From Roseibacillus sp. (GTDB taxonomy: Bacteria > Verrucomicrobiota > Verrucomicrobiia > Verrucomicrobiales > Akkermansiaceae), in assembly GCA_022448985.1 (NCBI GenBank), contig JAKVCR010000040.1:1-64000 (forward strand): DNA of 64,000 bases, in the 5' to 3' direction. The translations under genes were made by a program, and so were the position numbers. Every line of letters begins with the position of its first letter. Position 1 is the stretch's first letter. The notes beneath the pieces are model-generated. The model was not told where the DNA came from, searched no databases, and worked only from the letters and a program-made list of their open reading frames with translations. Of this stretch, positions 10,060 through 20,704 are shown in pieces.

Positions 10060-12858
10060 ATGGCAACCAAACGTAAGGCAGCCCGTAAGAAAGCTCCGAC
10101 CCGCCGCAGAACCGCCGCCCGTAAAAAGAACCAGAATGTCTACTTCTTCGGCGGCAAGAAGTCCGACGGTGACGGTTCGCAGAAAGCCCTCCTCGGGGGC
10201 AAGGGTGCAAATCTCGCCGAGATGGTGAACATCGGTATTCCGGTGCCAGCCGGTTTCACGATCACAACCGGGGTCTGCACCTATTACTACGCCAACAGGA
10301 AGTCCTACCCGAAGACGCTCGACGCTGAGATCAGGGCGAACATCGCCAAGGTGGAGCGTGCGATGGGCAAGAAGTTCGGCGATCTCGGGAATCCGCTCCT
10401 CCTCTCGGTCCGTTCCGGTGCGCGTGAATCGATGCCCGGGATGATGGACACGATCCTCAACCTCGGGATCAACGACGAGGTTGTCGAAGCGCTATCGGCC
10501 AGAACCAATAACCCGAAATTCGCCTGGGACTCCTACCGCCGCTTTCTGCAGATGTACGGCTCGGTCGTCATGGGCGTGGAGAAGGAAGATGGTGAACACC
10601 ACGACCCCTACGAGGTGATTCTCGACAAGGCCAAGGCCAAGGCAAAAGTCAAGGACGACTCCGGTCTAGAAGAGAGCGATCTCCGCGGGGTTGTTGCCGA
10701 GTTCAAGAAGCTCATCAAGAAACGGTCCGGCAAGTCCTTTCCCGAAGACCCGATGGAACAGCTCTACGGTGCCGTGGATGCTGTATTCAATTCCTGGAAC
10801 AACGATCGCGCCAAGGTCTATCGTGCCAAGTACGGCATTCCCGCGGAGTGGGGGACTGCCGTGAACGTGCAGGCCATGGTCTTCGGCAACACCGGGAAGG
10901 GTTCCGGGACGGGAGTTGCGTTCACCCGCGATCCTGCCACCGGGGAGAATGTATTCTATGGCGAGTATCTCATCGACGCACAGGGTGAGGATGTTGTTGC
11001 TGGCGTGCGTACCCCAAAGCCGGTCGCCAAGATGGCAAAGGACCTGCCAAACTCGTTCAAGGAACTCCTCAAGATTCGCAAAATCCTTGAGAAGCATTTC
11101 CGCGATGTTCAGGATGTTGAATTCACCATTGAGGCGGGACGTCTCTGGATGCTGCAGACCCGCAATGGGAAACGCACCGGCTTTGCGGCGGTGAATATTG
11201 CCCTGGACATGGTGAAAGAGCGTCTCATTTCAAAGGAAGAGGCGATCCTCCGAATTCCTGCCGAAGATCTGAGCCACCTTCTTGCTCCGATCTTCGACTC
11301 GGCGGCTGAGCGCAAGGCGACCAAGATAGGGAGTGGTCTTCCTGCTGGGCCCGGGGCAGCAAGCGGACACATTTACTTCACTGCGGATGCCGCGGTGTCG
11401 GCTGCCTCCAAAGGCCAGAAGGTGATTCTCACCCGCCAGGAGACATCTCCCGAGGATTTGCGTGGCATGATTGCGGCAGAGGGGATCCTGACGACCCGTG
11501 GGGGGGCATCCTCGCATGCGGCCCTGGTGGCTCGCCAGATGGGCAAGGTCTGCGTCTGTGGTGCCCATGACATGGATATTGACTACGCGAGGAAGACTCT
11601 CAGTGGACACGGTGTGACGCTGAAGGAGGGAGACTATCTCTCCCTCAATGGCTTCGTGGGGAATGTTTATGCTGGAGAGCTCAAGACCTCGCCATCGCAG
11701 GTCATTCAGGGACTTCTTGAGAACAAGGCGGCAGCCAAGCGGAGCGCGACCTATAAGAAATTCGAACAGCTCATGGGCTGGGCTGACAGGCTGCGCAAAC
11801 TTGGAGTACGTACGAATTCCGATACCCCCGGTCAGGTTGAGAATGCGATCAAGTTTGGGGCGGAAGGGATTGGCCTCACCCGGACCGAGCACATGTTCTT
11901 TGAGGGCAATCGCATCGATGCAGTGCGGCAGATGATTCTGGCGGAGGATGATGCCGGACGCGCGAAGGCACTCAGGAAACTGCTACCCTACCAGAAAAAG
12001 GATTTCGTGGGCATCTTCAGTGCGCTCCAGGGCCGTCCCGCGACCATTCGTCTTCTCGATCCGCCGCTTCACGAGTTCATCGGGACCATGACGCCAGCCC
12101 AGATCAAGGCCCTGGCCAAGAAAATCAAGGTCACCCCTGCCGCGATCAAGAGTCGCATCAAGGCTCTCCACGAGGAAAACCCGATGCTCGGACACCGCGG
12201 TTGTCGTCTTGGGATTGTCTACCCGGAAATCACGAGGATGCAGGCTACTGCGATCCTGGAAGCCGCTGCTGAGGTGCAGGCCAGGGGAATCAAGGTTCTG
12301 CCTGAGATCATGGTTCCGCTGGTGAGTTACGAGAAGGAGCTTGAGCTCCAGAAGGCCGTGATTGACGAGGCGGCCGCCGAGGTGCGCAGGAAACACGGCC
12401 TCAAGGCCAGTCAGCTGAAATACCAGGTGGGGACCATGATTGAAATTCCCCGGGCGGCGCTGACGGCTGTCGATGTGGCTCAGCACGCAGCATTCTTCAG
12501 CTTTGGAACGAACGATCTGACCCAGACCTGTCTCGGTCTCAGCCGCGATGATTCCAGTTCCTTCCTGCCCGATTACCAGGATGCCGAGGTGGTAAGCACC
12601 AACCCCTTCGCCAGTCTGGACCAGACCGGAGTGGGACAGCTTGTGGAAATGGGGGTCCAAGGTGGCCGACAGGCCAAGGCCAACCTCAAGATCGGCATCT
12701 GTGGGGAGCATGGGGGAGATCCCGCCTCGGTGAAATTCTTCCACCGTACCGGGCTTAACTATGTGAGCTGTAGCCCATTCCGCATCCCGATCGCCAAGCT
12801 GGCGGCAGCCCAGGCCGTGCTGGAGGAGCGCGGCCTAGCCCGCGGTGAAATTTCCTAG
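10060..12858 (+). CDS. ppdK: Pyruvate, phosphate dikinase with a basic N-terminal extension
   Basis: [65 protein letters not shown] (catalytic His); [18 protein letters not shown]. Start ATG 10060 preferred over TTG 9952. Confidence 0.95.
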   Translation: MATKRKAARKKAPTRRRTAARKKNQNVYFFGGKKSDGDGSQKALLGGKGANLAEMVNIGIPVPAGFTITTGVCTYYYANRKSYPKTLDAEIRANIAKVERAMGKKFGDLGNPLLLSVRSGARESMPGMMDTILNLGINDEVVEALSARTNNPKFAWDSYRRFLQMYGSVVMGVEKEDGEHHDPYEVILDKAKAKAKVKDDSGLEESDLRGVVAEFKKLIKKRSGKSFPEDPMEQLYGAVDAVFNSWNNDRAKVYRAKYGIPAEWGTAVNVQAMVFGNTGKGSGTGVAFTRDPATGENVFYGEYLIDAQGEDVVAGVRTPKPVAKMAKDLPNSFKELLKIRKILEKHFRDVQDVEFTIEAGRLWMLQTRNGKRTGFAAVNIALDMVKERLISKEEAILRIPAEDLSHLLAPIFDSAAERKATKIGSGLPAGPGAASGHIYFTADAAVSAASKGQKVILTRQETSPEDLRGMIAAEGILTTRGGASSHAALVARQMGKVCVCGAHDMDIDYARKTLSGHGVTLKEGDYLSLNGFVGNVYAGELKTSPSQVIQGLLENKAAAKRSATYKKFEQLMGWADRLRKLGVRTNSDTPGQVENAIKFGAEGIGLTRTEHMFFEGNRIDAVRQMILAEDDAGRAKALRKLLPYQKKDFVGIFSALQGRPATIRLLDPPLHEFIGTMTPAQIKALAKKIKVTPAAIKSRIKALHEENPMLGHRGCRLGIVYPEITRMQATAILEAAAEVQARGIKVLPEIMVPLVSYEKELELQKAVIDEAAAEVRRKHGLKASQLKYQVGTMIEIPRAALTAVDVAQHAAFFSFGTNDLTQTCLGLSRDDSSSFLPDYQDAEVVSTNPFASLDQTGVGQLVEMGVQGGRQAKANLKIGICGEHGGDPASVKFFHRTGLNYVSCSPFRIPIAKLAAAQAVLEERGLARGEIS

Positions 12859-12880
12859 TTTGGTTGCGAAGACATATTTT

Positions 12881-12912
12881 CGGCTCTCGCCATCGGCGGG
12901 AGCCGATTTTTT
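12881..12912 (+). terminator. Rho-independent terminator after ppdK
   Basis: CGGCTCTCGCC-ATC-GGCGGGAGCCG followed by ATTTTTTT. Confidence 0.88.
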
Positions 12913-13501
12913 TGCCCTGTTACGCGTCTGAAGCGGGTTGATTCTGAAATTCGCGGGAAATAGAAAGTCCAGGCGGCGGGCTATATTTTATATAATATTC
13001 TAACTGTGAATATTTTACGGCCCTTTCTGGGAGGGCAGAGAGCAAATTTTGGGATATCAAAGGTCATAAATACGGAAAAAATAAAAAAGGTTGAATATTT
13101 AGTTAAGTTCAATTAGAAAATGGCAACGGATGAGTATTTGTGACCCCAAATCATCTGGAATTTTTGGCACCGGCCTCCTGCAGGAGCCGGGTGCCTTTCC
13201 GTCCTGTGATTTTGGGTGTCCCAGATCAGTTCAGCCGGGTTCGCACTACTACCACCAGGTCTACTCAGGACCGTCACAAATCTAACAGACTGGAGATGGC
13301 TTGCGCCCACCCTGCCATAAGGGGGCCATCTACCAGCAGCAGCGGCGCAGTAAGGCAAGTAATATAGCGATACTCAACAGAACTGACAACTAGCTGATGC
13401 AGCCCCTCTGGTCTCACCCTTACCCAGACGGCGGAGCGCAGATCCCGAACAATCATCCGGGTCGTCGTTTCCGCTCGTTGAAGGTCGTGCTCTAACTCTC
13501 C

Positions 13502-14764
13502 ATGAGTGCGGTCGAACAATCCCCGGTCCTGCCGGAGGCCCCGCAATTGCGGGTCTTCGAGCCTGGCATGTCTGGTGACGAATTTCTCGCGGTTTCCCTT
13601 GAGGCCTGCGAGGGGCGTGGTGTTTCCGATATTCAGTTCCGCGCCAAGCGTCCTGTCTACGTTGAGACTAATCATGGTATGGAATGCCTCGACTTCCTGG
13701 GATTCCTTTCTGATCGCGATCTTATAGAGGTTTACAAGGCACTGGTTCACCGGCAGGAAGAATCGGGTCATGGCTTTGGCGGAAACGATTCCGCCAGTTG
13801 TCCGGAGGATAAGGTTGCACGCGCGCTCCAGCGCTTTCAGGAAACCCGGGTAGACGATTTTTCGGCCGATGGGGTAGAGTATGCTAATGGCAGCAAGGTT
13901 TCTGGACGCCTGCGAATCCAGGCACATCTCTCTGCCTCGGGACTTGGTATTACCTGCCGGATACTGAGCGATACGATACCTCCCCTCGATGGGTTGGGGA
14001 TTGATCCTGATACCTCCTCTTCATTGCGACAGGGTGTTTGTCGCCGGGCGGGCCTTTGTCTGGTCACGGGACCGACCGGTTCCGGAAAATCGACGACTTT
14101 GGCCTCCCTGATGGACTGGCTTCGCCAGTCTTCTCCCAAGCACATTGTCACGATCGAGGATCCGGTTGAATACCGTTATCAGGCTGACATGGAACATCCC
14201 AACTATCCCGGCCATCGTGCCATGTCACCGAGTATCATTACCCAGCAGGAAGTGGGTCGGGACGTGGCAAGCTATCGTCAGGGACTCAAGGACGTTTTGC
14301 GGAAGGCCCCTCACATTATTCTCCTTGGGGAGATCCGGGACCGCGATGCCATGGACACCTGCCTGGAAGCTGCCCAGACCGGGCACCTTGTCCTCTCGAC
14401 CCTCCACACCACTGGAGCGGTTAAGACCATGGGACGGATTTTGGAGATGTATCCGCACGAGAAATATCAATCTGTCCTCAGCCGCCTTAGCGAGATGCTG
14501 ATCTTCATTCACTCCCAGGGACTTCTGAAGGGACTGAACGGGAAGAGGGTTCTGACCTACGAATTTCTTCAAAACAACAATGATGCGGTGTCCAGTGCGA
14601 TCGCGAACTACTCCTCCGGTTCGAATTCGCTGGAAGACGTGATTCGCCGGGCTGGCAACATCTCCTGGGATGACAGCCTCCGCGACCTGCTTAAGCGCGG
14701 TGTCATTGATGAACAGACTTATGAGAGTGCTCGAATGAACCGGAATGATGAAGATGAAATCTGA
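13502..14764 (+). CDS. PilT/GspE-family secretion or pilus ATPase
   Basis: LVTGPTGSGKSTTLASLMDWL (Walker A), IVTIEDPVEY, IILLGEIRDRDAMDTCLEAAQTGHLVLSTLHT (Walker B and His box). Confidence 0.92.
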   Translation: MSAVEQSPVLPEAPQLRVFEPGMSGDEFLAVSLEACEGRGVSDIQFRAKRPVYVETNHGMECLDFLGFLSDRDLIEVYKALVHRQEESGHGFGGNDSASCPEDKVARALQRFQETRVDDFSADGVEYANGSKVSGRLRIQAHLSASGLGITCRILSDTIPPLDGLGIDPDTSSSLRQGVCRRAGLCLVTGPTGSGKSTTLASLMDWLRQSSPKHIVTIEDPVEYRYQADMEHPNYPGHRAMSPSIITQQEVGRDVASYRQGLKDVLRKAPHIILLGEIRDRDAMDTCLEAAQTGHLVLSTLHTTGAVKTMGRILEMYPHEKYQSVLSRLSEMLIFIHSQGLLKGLNGKRVLTYEFLQNNNDAVSSAIANYSSGSNSLEDVIRRAGNISWDDSLRDLLKRGVIDEQTYESARMNRNDEDEI

Positions 14765-14832
14765 CCGGTGATTTTGGGGACCTCAATAACATGCGCCTTG
14801 TGCGCATCATCAACCAGAACAGACAACAAACC

Positions 14833-15237
14833 ATGACACTGACACACACCCAAAAGACCAAGAAGTCCGGGATGACCCTCATTGAGTTGACGGTCGTGAT
14901 CCTCGTCCTTCTTTCACTGATCAGTATCCTTTTCGTCGGCGCTCGCGCGTGGAAGAGGGGTTCTGACCGAGCAGGATGCATTATGAACATCCGTAACGTC
15001 CAACAAGGAATGCGTTCCTTCCAGAACATGAACGGCCACAGTGCTGGCGAAACCGTTCCCGGTGCCCTGAGAGAGATCGTCGGCCCCGGAAAATTCGTGG
15101 AAAGCCAGCCTACGTGTCCCGGCACTGGCAGCTACAGCTATATGGACGATGAGCTTCCCTTGTCGGGCGCTCTCTACATGAGTTGCTCGCTGTCCGCCCA
15201 GGAGAAGCACATCCCCACCGATTTTGGCGATTGGTAA
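14833..15237 (+). CDS. Prepilin-like protein
   Basis: KKSG|MTLIELTVVILVLLSLISILFVGARAW; N-methylation-type signal. Confidence 0.85.
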   Translation: MTLTHTQKTKKSGMTLIELTVVILVLLSLISILFVGARAWKRGSDRAGCIMNIRNVQQGMRSFQNMNGHSAGETVPGALREIVGPGKFVESQPTCPGTGSYSYMDDELPLSGALYMSCSLSAQEKHIPTDFGDW

Positions 15238-15373
15238 GATATTAATCTCCGGAGACTGGCGCCGCATAGACCCGGCGCTGGTCCCGGTGATATGTCCCTG
15301 ACTCTCAGGCTGAGTCACTTGAGGTCCGATCCCTCTGGCTTTGCCGGGAGCAGTTGCTCCACCCATCCCCAGT

Positions 15374-17122
15374 ATGGACGCCCTGGTTCCCCCGGCTCAA
15401 CTTTCTGCCTGGCAACGGTTTCTCCAGGCCCGCCGTCTCCATCGCGAGACCACCCGATCGAAGAATGTCGATTGGTATCGCGATGCCCTAGAACTGGAGT
15501 GTCAACTTCACCTGTTCCTTGAAGGGGAGGAAATTTCAGAGGCCCATATTTGTTTCGGGAAGGAGGGTAGAAAGAACTGGGTCCGGGTGAGTACGCCTTC
15601 CCTGCAGGCAAGTGAGGAAGAAATAGGGGAGTACATTTCGGAAATTCGTGGAGAGTTCAATGGGAAGCCCCGTTCCCTTGCCGTGATTCTCCATCTGGCG
15701 GACGAGTTCGCCATCTCGGAGCTCGCTCGTGCCAACGAGTGTCCCGAGGACCTGAAAGCCCTGAGTAATCAACTCATCAATACGCCCCAGGAAGTTCTGG
15801 AGGATCACAGTATCTCGGTGGATGAGTTGTCTTTCCGGCTCTTGCCTTATCCGGGTGCCCAGTCGGGTCAGCTATTCGGATGTGCCATTACGATTTCCCG
15901 CAAATGCCAGGCCTATCTGCGCCAGATCCGGACGATTAGTGAAACGCTTAACTTTCCCATTCGGACCTGTGCCTTGAGTGCTCCCTTGGTGGCCCTGGCT
16001 GCGCTGCCGCAATTAGCCTCCCAGTTGCCTTCCCAGCCTTTCAGTATCTTCTTCTCTTATTCGGCCTTTTCTGTAATCGCCTTTTTCACTGCGGAGGGAG
16101 AGCTCGTCATGCTTCGCTCCGTGCGGCATCATGCGGGTGGAGCTCCTCCACACGTTGGGCGGATCATGCAGACCATGGCGGCTGCACTCGAATTGCCTGA
16201 GCCACTGGTCTACATTCTGCCGCTTTCCCGTGAGGAGACGAATCATGGTCTTCCCGAACTGCCCGGCGCTGCAATTCTCAACTGGCGTGAGAGCTCTTGG
16301 TTTGATCCCGAGGTGCCACTTGAGTTTCAAGGACCCTCCAGCCTCCTGATCGGTGAAGAGGGCGAAGGATTGGCGGCTTCCGAGACGTTCAGGGGTATGG
16401 CTGAGCAGAAGTGGGTGACCCAGGATTTCCTCCCGGCCACTCCGGAAGAGACGGAGCTCTATCCCTCTCAAACTGAGATGAAGATTCTCCGCTATGGGTC
16501 GGCGGCCCTGCGGGTTGGTGTCGCAGCCCTGGTTCTTTTCCTGGGTTGGACCGGGATTCGCGCCATCAGGATTATCAATGACGAAGCCTGGCACCAGACC
16601 GGCGAGGTTTCCCGCGAAGGCAACAAGATCCTCTCTTCCGAGATCCGCCGCTACGAGCAATGGAGCTCCCTGCTCGCCGACCGTTCCAAGGCATGGGTGT
16701 CCATGGAGCTCGTAAACCAGATCTTTCCGGATCCGGAGAGTGTAATTCTTTCAGAAGCAAACCACCGGGTGCGCCCGGAAGTAGTCAACGAAAAGGACAA
16801 GAAGGCGGGCGTGGTCAAGGAGTGGACGATTAACGGAGTCTCCAACGCGGAAGCTCTGAATCACCTCACTGTGATCAGTACGACCGAGGGTATGGGCAAG
16901 GTCTTTGAGGTTGTTCGAAAGCATACTGGTGACGAGTCCCTCCGGACGGATCTCCCCTCCCGCACCCTGCTGGTGAACCTTCTGACCTCTGAGAACAAGC
17001 GCTTCAAGCTGGATGGGGGAACAAAGCCGGAGGAACGGTTTGCCCACAATTTCAGACTGACCATCACTCAGCGGATTACTGCTGAAGACCCCATTGCCAT
17101 TCCCATTACTGCCGTGCCATGA
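15374..17122 (+). CDS. Pilus/T2SS assembly protein; PilM-like N-terminal part plus PilN/GspL-like TM and periplasmic part (proposed)
   Basis: 582-aa protein; long soluble N-terminal region, single TM (LRVGVAALVLFLGWTGIRAI), then coiled-coil and periplasmic region; position between pilin and secretin genes. Confidence 0.6.
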   Translation: MDALVPPAQLSAWQRFLQARRLHRETTRSKNVDWYRDALELECQLHLFLEGEEISEAHICFGKEGRKNWVRVSTPSLQASEEEIGEYISEIRGEFNGKPRSLAVILHLADEFAISELARANECPEDLKALSNQLINTPQEVLEDHSISVDELSFRLLPYPGAQSGQLFGCAITISRKCQAYLRQIRTISETLNFPIRTCALSAPLVALAALPQLASQLPSQPFSIFFSYSAFSVIAFFTAEGELVMLRSVRHHAGGAPPHVGRIMQTMAAALELPEPLVYILPLSREETNHGLPELPGAAILNWRESSWFDPEVPLEFQGPSSLLIGEEGEGLAASETFRGMAEQKWVTQDFLPATPEETELYPSQTEMKILRYGSAALRVGVAALVLFLGWTGIRAIRIINDEAWHQTGEVSREGNKILSSEIRRYEQWSSLLADRSKAWVSMELVNQIFPDPESVILSEANHRVRPEVVNEKDKKAGVVKEWTINGVSNAEALNHLTVISTTEGMGKVFEVVRKHTGDESLRTDLPSRTLLVNLLTSENKRFKLDGGTKPEERFAHNFRLTITQRITAEDPIAIPITAVP

Positions 17123-17655
17123 ACCCCTATTATAAAGAGTCCGTCTTCGTCTTCGGTCTGGTAGCCCCGGTGCTGTTTGTAGTGGTCGGCCTGGGCATGG
17201 GATTACACTTCCGGGGAAAGCTGGAGAGCACCTACGAGGCGCGACGGAACCACCACCGGACCTATAAAACCGTGGAAAAGGAACGTGGGGCTCTGGAAGA
17301 GAAAGTTCAGTCGCAGGCTCCACACATGCATCGTTGGATGTCTCTTTTTGAGCAGCCTGCGGCGACGTCCGTCAATACCTTCTTCCGTGAGTTTCAGAAA
17401 GAGTTCGATGCCACCCATTTTCAGCAAACTGCTTTCCGTCCGACTTCCACCGCAGGGGGCATCGGCGGCGCAAGCAAGCAACCGTCTATTCAGCTGAACT
17501 TCGCCTTCCGCGGAACTTTCCGGGCTCTGCAGACCGCTTTCCTCGAACTCGAGACGAGAATGCCACAACTGCAAGTCGATAGCATCAAGCTCTCCAGAGC
17601 ATCCAACCAGAATGTGCTCAATGCGAACGTGGTCTACACCACATGGCAAAAGTAA
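17119..17655 (+). CDS. PilO/GspM-like inner-membrane protein (proposed)
   Basis: Single N-terminal TM (VFGLVAPVLFVVVGLGMGLHF), coiled coil, small periplasmic domain; ATGA overlap with the upstream gene. Confidence 0.5.
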   Translation: MNPYYKESVFVFGLVAPVLFVVVGLGMGLHFRGKLESTYEARRNHHRTYKTVEKERGALEEKVQSQAPHMHRWMSLFEQPAATSVNTFFREFQKEFDATHFQQTAFRPTSTAGGIGGASKQPSIQLNFAFRGTFRALQTAFLELETRMPQLQVDSIKLSRASNQNVLNANVVYTTWQK

Positions 17656-18242
17656 TGAAGGCGACTCTCCTTACTCTCTTCCTCGCTGTCTCCTTGCTGG
17701 CTGCCAAGGAACCCGTTGCGGTCGCCTCCTCGAGCGGGTCTGGGAGCATCCCCGCGAGGTTCCTTGCTCAAGATCTGGATGACCGGATCGCAAGCATGAA
17801 AAAGCGACTCTCCATTGTCGGCAGTGAGCGTGGGCCATTTGGCCTCTATCAAAATCCAGGGAGGACTCCGGTGATCAGTCATGTCGCCAAGGAGGTTCGC
17901 AAGACATCCTTCAGTGAATTCATCAATGGAATTCAAATTTCCGTGATCAATTCGAGAGAGAAGGAGTTTCTTGTCGGTGCCCGAATATTCCGATTGGGCC
18001 AGGTTTTTCCCATTATTCGTGGGGGTGAACGCCTTTCTGTCCGCGTCGAGGCGGTTGGGTCCTCCCGGGTCACTTTCAGAAACCTGCAGACCGGAGAAAT
18101 CGCTCTTCGCCGTCTTGACGTCCTCCCCAATGGCGTCACCGCCAATGCAGGACAGTTCCGGGTGCAGGGTGTTACGCCCAGGACCCGGGGAGAGGCGGAG
18201 CCTCTCCGACTCGAGTCCAACCCTTCCGCTCCCGTGCCCTAG
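17643..18242 (+). CDS. Secreted protein in pilus/secretion cluster, unknown function
   Basis: Signal peptide MKATLLTLFLAVSLLAAKEP; lies between PilO-like and secretin genes (PilP/GspC-like position). Confidence 0.5.
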   Translation: MAKVMKATLLTLFLAVSLLAAKEPVAVASSSGSGSIPARFLAQDLDDRIASMKKRLSIVGSERGPFGLYQNPGRTPVISHVAKEVRKTSFSEFINGIQISVINSREKEFLVGARIFRLGQVFPIIRGGERLSVRVEAVGSSRVTFRNLQTGEIALRRLDVLPNGVTANAGQFRVQGVTPRTRGEAEPLRLESNPSAPVP

Positions 18243-18271
18243 GGAGTCCATCCCCTGACAAGAAGATCCTT

Positions 18272-20116
18272 ATGAAATTGAACAAGTTACTGTTTCCCCT
18301 GCTGCTGCTGAGCGTTGCACTCGCTCGCGGGCAGCAGGTGCCGGTCCCGCTTTTTCCGGAAGAACCGGTTGAGTTTCCGCCGATAGTGAGTCCTCCTGAA
18401 TTTGATCCGTCGGCGCCGGGTGTGGCGGACCCGTCTGCTCCACCAGTCGATGCGGCCATTGAGAGTGTGCCCATCGGAGTTCCGGCCCTGCCTGGTGCCG
18501 GAGACCTTTCCGAATTGCCGCCTCCGCCTCCGCCTCCGGATTCGGATGGGAAGAATGGTGGATCCGATGTTCCAGGAAATGATGTCGGCCAGGTTGAAGA
18601 AAGCAACGGGGAATACCTGATTAGGGATGCCGCGATCAACGACATCTTCCAGATGTTGGCCAGGCGCGCCAACAAGCAGTATTTTCACAACGTCAGTATT
18701 GCAGGTCCCGACTTCAATGTGAGCGGTCACCTCAATAGCGGGAATCCCTTGGAGCAGATGGAGGAACTCGCATTCCAGTACGGGCTGACACTTTATACGA
18801 AGGGGAATACAGTTTATGCTCTTAATGCCGAGCAACTCAACCGATTGCCCGCTGAGGAATGGCATTACCAGCTGCGCTATCTGCGCCCTACCGACATTGA
18901 GCAGATCAAGGGATTGATCGCACCCATGCTGTCTCCTACCGGGATAGCCAACTATGAGCCCAAGACCAACACGATCATTGTCGTTGATACGGCTCACCAG
19001 GTTGAACGTGCGAAGAATCTTCTCAGCATGATTGACAAGGCCAAGGGCCAGGTTGTCATTGAGGTCAAGATTCTCAGCGTAAACAGCAGCGCTGGTGAGC
19101 GCAAGGGAGTCGACTGGACTTCCAACCTCGGGGTAAACGGGATTCCCCTTGAGACGATTGCCAGCCTGAATTCCCTCTTTGGCATCGATAATGCCCTTTC
19201 TGCCACCGGGACACTCGGCTCAGGGTCTGTTCTCCGGGGGACCGATTCTCCCAGTAGCAACACGATCGTTCTTTCGCCGATTCAGATGGGTGGAGTCCTC
19301 CGTGCGCTGCAGAAGGGTGGGCTGGTAACTCAGACGTCAAATCCGACCCTGATAACGGAGGATAATGAGCAAGCCACGCTCTCGCTCATTGATCGTGTTC
19401 CGATCATTACCACGACAATTAGCGAGACCGAGGTAAGCAACCAGGTCACGGAAGAGGTTCGCTATTCGGTTGACTCGAAGGATCCGGTGGGAGACCCCTC
19501 CACTACCCGCGAGATTGGTGTGACAGTGGCGGTCACCCCGACTCTTCTGCCGGATGGCACGATTCGGATGAAGATGCGCCCGCGTTCCGCTCAGGTCGTG
19601 GAGGAGGTCCTTGGGCAGAGTGGCAACAAGTATCCCCGTGTGTCCGAGTCCATGATCGAGAGTGTCGCGAGAATCCCTGACGGGCACTCTCTCGTGGTGG
19701 GCGGCTTTTACGGACAGGTCAAGTCGAAGGACAAGAACAAGGTGCCGTTTTTTGGGGATATTCCTGGGGTCAACTTCTTCTTCAAGAGCAAGGAGGCCGC
19801 CAAGGAAACCTCAAGCCTCGTCTTTGTAGTGACTCCGACTTCCTACAACCCGGGAAGCTTTGCGGAGAACTGTGCTACAAGCAAGGCGATCCGTGACAAC
19901 TTGAGCCTGAAGCCTGGACACGACTGGATTGAACCCGCGCTTCCGGGACCGGCCCATGAACCGGACATGAAGCGAGCCCTGCAGGATCTCCGTCCGAGTC
20001 AGCGGGATCACCAGCCTTCGGTGGAAGAGTTGAAAGCAGACCTCGACGAATGTTGTGAAGGCCGTGCCAAGAGCGTTATCCGGCATGGACGTCTGAAGTT
20101 CCTCCGGAAGCGATAG
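18272..20116 (+). CDS. Secretin (GspD/PilQ family) with proline-rich N-terminal segment
   Basis: IINDIF/STN-like and N-domain repeats (YLRPTDIEQIKGLIAPMLSPTGIANYEPKTNTIIVVDTAHQVERAKNLLSMIDKAKGQVVIEVKIL), secretin core ...VARIPDGHSLVVGGFYGQVKSKDKNKVPFFGDIPGVNFFFKSKEAAKETSSLVFVVTP. Confidence 0.93.
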   Translation: MKLNKLLFPLLLLSVALARGQQVPVPLFPEEPVEFPPIVSPPEFDPSAPGVADPSAPPVDAAIESVPIGVPALPGAGDLSELPPPPPPPDSDGKNGGSDVPGNDVGQVEESNGEYLIRDAAINDIFQMLARRANKQYFHNVSIAGPDFNVSGHLNSGNPLEQMEELAFQYGLTLYTKGNTVYALNAEQLNRLPAEEWHYQLRYLRPTDIEQIKGLIAPMLSPTGIANYEPKTNTIIVVDTAHQVERAKNLLSMIDKAKGQVVIEVKILSVNSSAGERKGVDWTSNLGVNGIPLETIASLNSLFGIDNALSATGTLGSGSVLRGTDSPSSNTIVLSPIQMGGVLRALQKGGLVTQTSNPTLITEDNEQATLSLIDRVPIITTTISETEVSNQVTEEVRYSVDSKDPVGDPSTTREIGVTVAVTPTLLPDGTIRMKMRPRSAQVVEEVLGQSGNKYPRVSESMIESVARIPDGHSLVVGGFYGQVKSKDKNKVPFFGDIPGVNFFFKSKEAAKETSSLVFVVTPTSYNPGSFAENCATSKAIRDNLSLKPGHDWIEPALPGPAHEPDMKRALQDLRPSQRDHQPSVEELKADLDECCEGRAKSVIRHGRLKFLRKR

Positions 20117-20122
20117 TTCAAT

Positions 20123-20704
20123 ATGCAGACCCAAGCTGGAAATACGGTTGTGCTGGAGAGTGCCTCTTTCCCCGGGGGAACGCCCACAGCCACCGACCCT
20201 GTCTGCCTGGATCAGACCACCAAGCTTCTTCAGGAGCACGGCCTGGCGACGCCAGCTGAACTGCATCAGCTTCGGGAGCATGGTCTGGCGCCGCCACAGG
20301 GACCAAGGCCGTGGGACCCCCTTGAGTTTCTCGCAGCCCTGCGTGCGCCTGATCCTGATGTCCGTTCCCTGGAAGTGGAACAATTGGGGCGGGCTCTCTC
20401 GCAGGTAATGGGCCAGCAACTGGCGTTGGTGCCCTTTGCCAGCAGGCTGCCCACGCCCTCCGCTTTTTATGATCTCAATGAAAGTCTCCTGGCGGAATGC
20501 AAGAGGATGATGACTCCAGTTCTCTATGCTGAGGAATCGGAGGTGATAGGAGTTGGCTCGATCAATCCCGTCGCCCTCAGGATTACCGCCCAGATCATCA
20601 TGCATACCCTCGCGGAGAGAACGGGAACTACTCCGATCGTTTCCCGGATACTGCTCCACCACGATGGCTGGATGTCACTCTGTCAGCAACAGTTTGGGAT
20701 ATGA
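20123..20704 (+). CDS. Hypothetical protein; possibly a stand-alone GspE/MshE N-terminal-like domain
   Basis: ATGA overlap with the GspE-like gene; LGRALSQVMGQQLALVPFASRLPTPSAFYDLNESLLAECKRMMTPVLY resembles T2SSE N-terminal domains. Confidence 0.45.
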   Translation: MQTQAGNTVVLESASFPGGTPTATDPVCLDQTTKLLQEHGLATPAELHQLREHGLAPPQGPRPWDPLEFLAALRAPDPDVRSLEVEQLGRALSQVMGQQLALVPFASRLPTPSAFYDLNESLLAECKRMMTPVLYAEESEVIGVGSINPVALRITAQIIMHTLAERTGTTPIVSRILLHHDGWMSLCQQQFGI

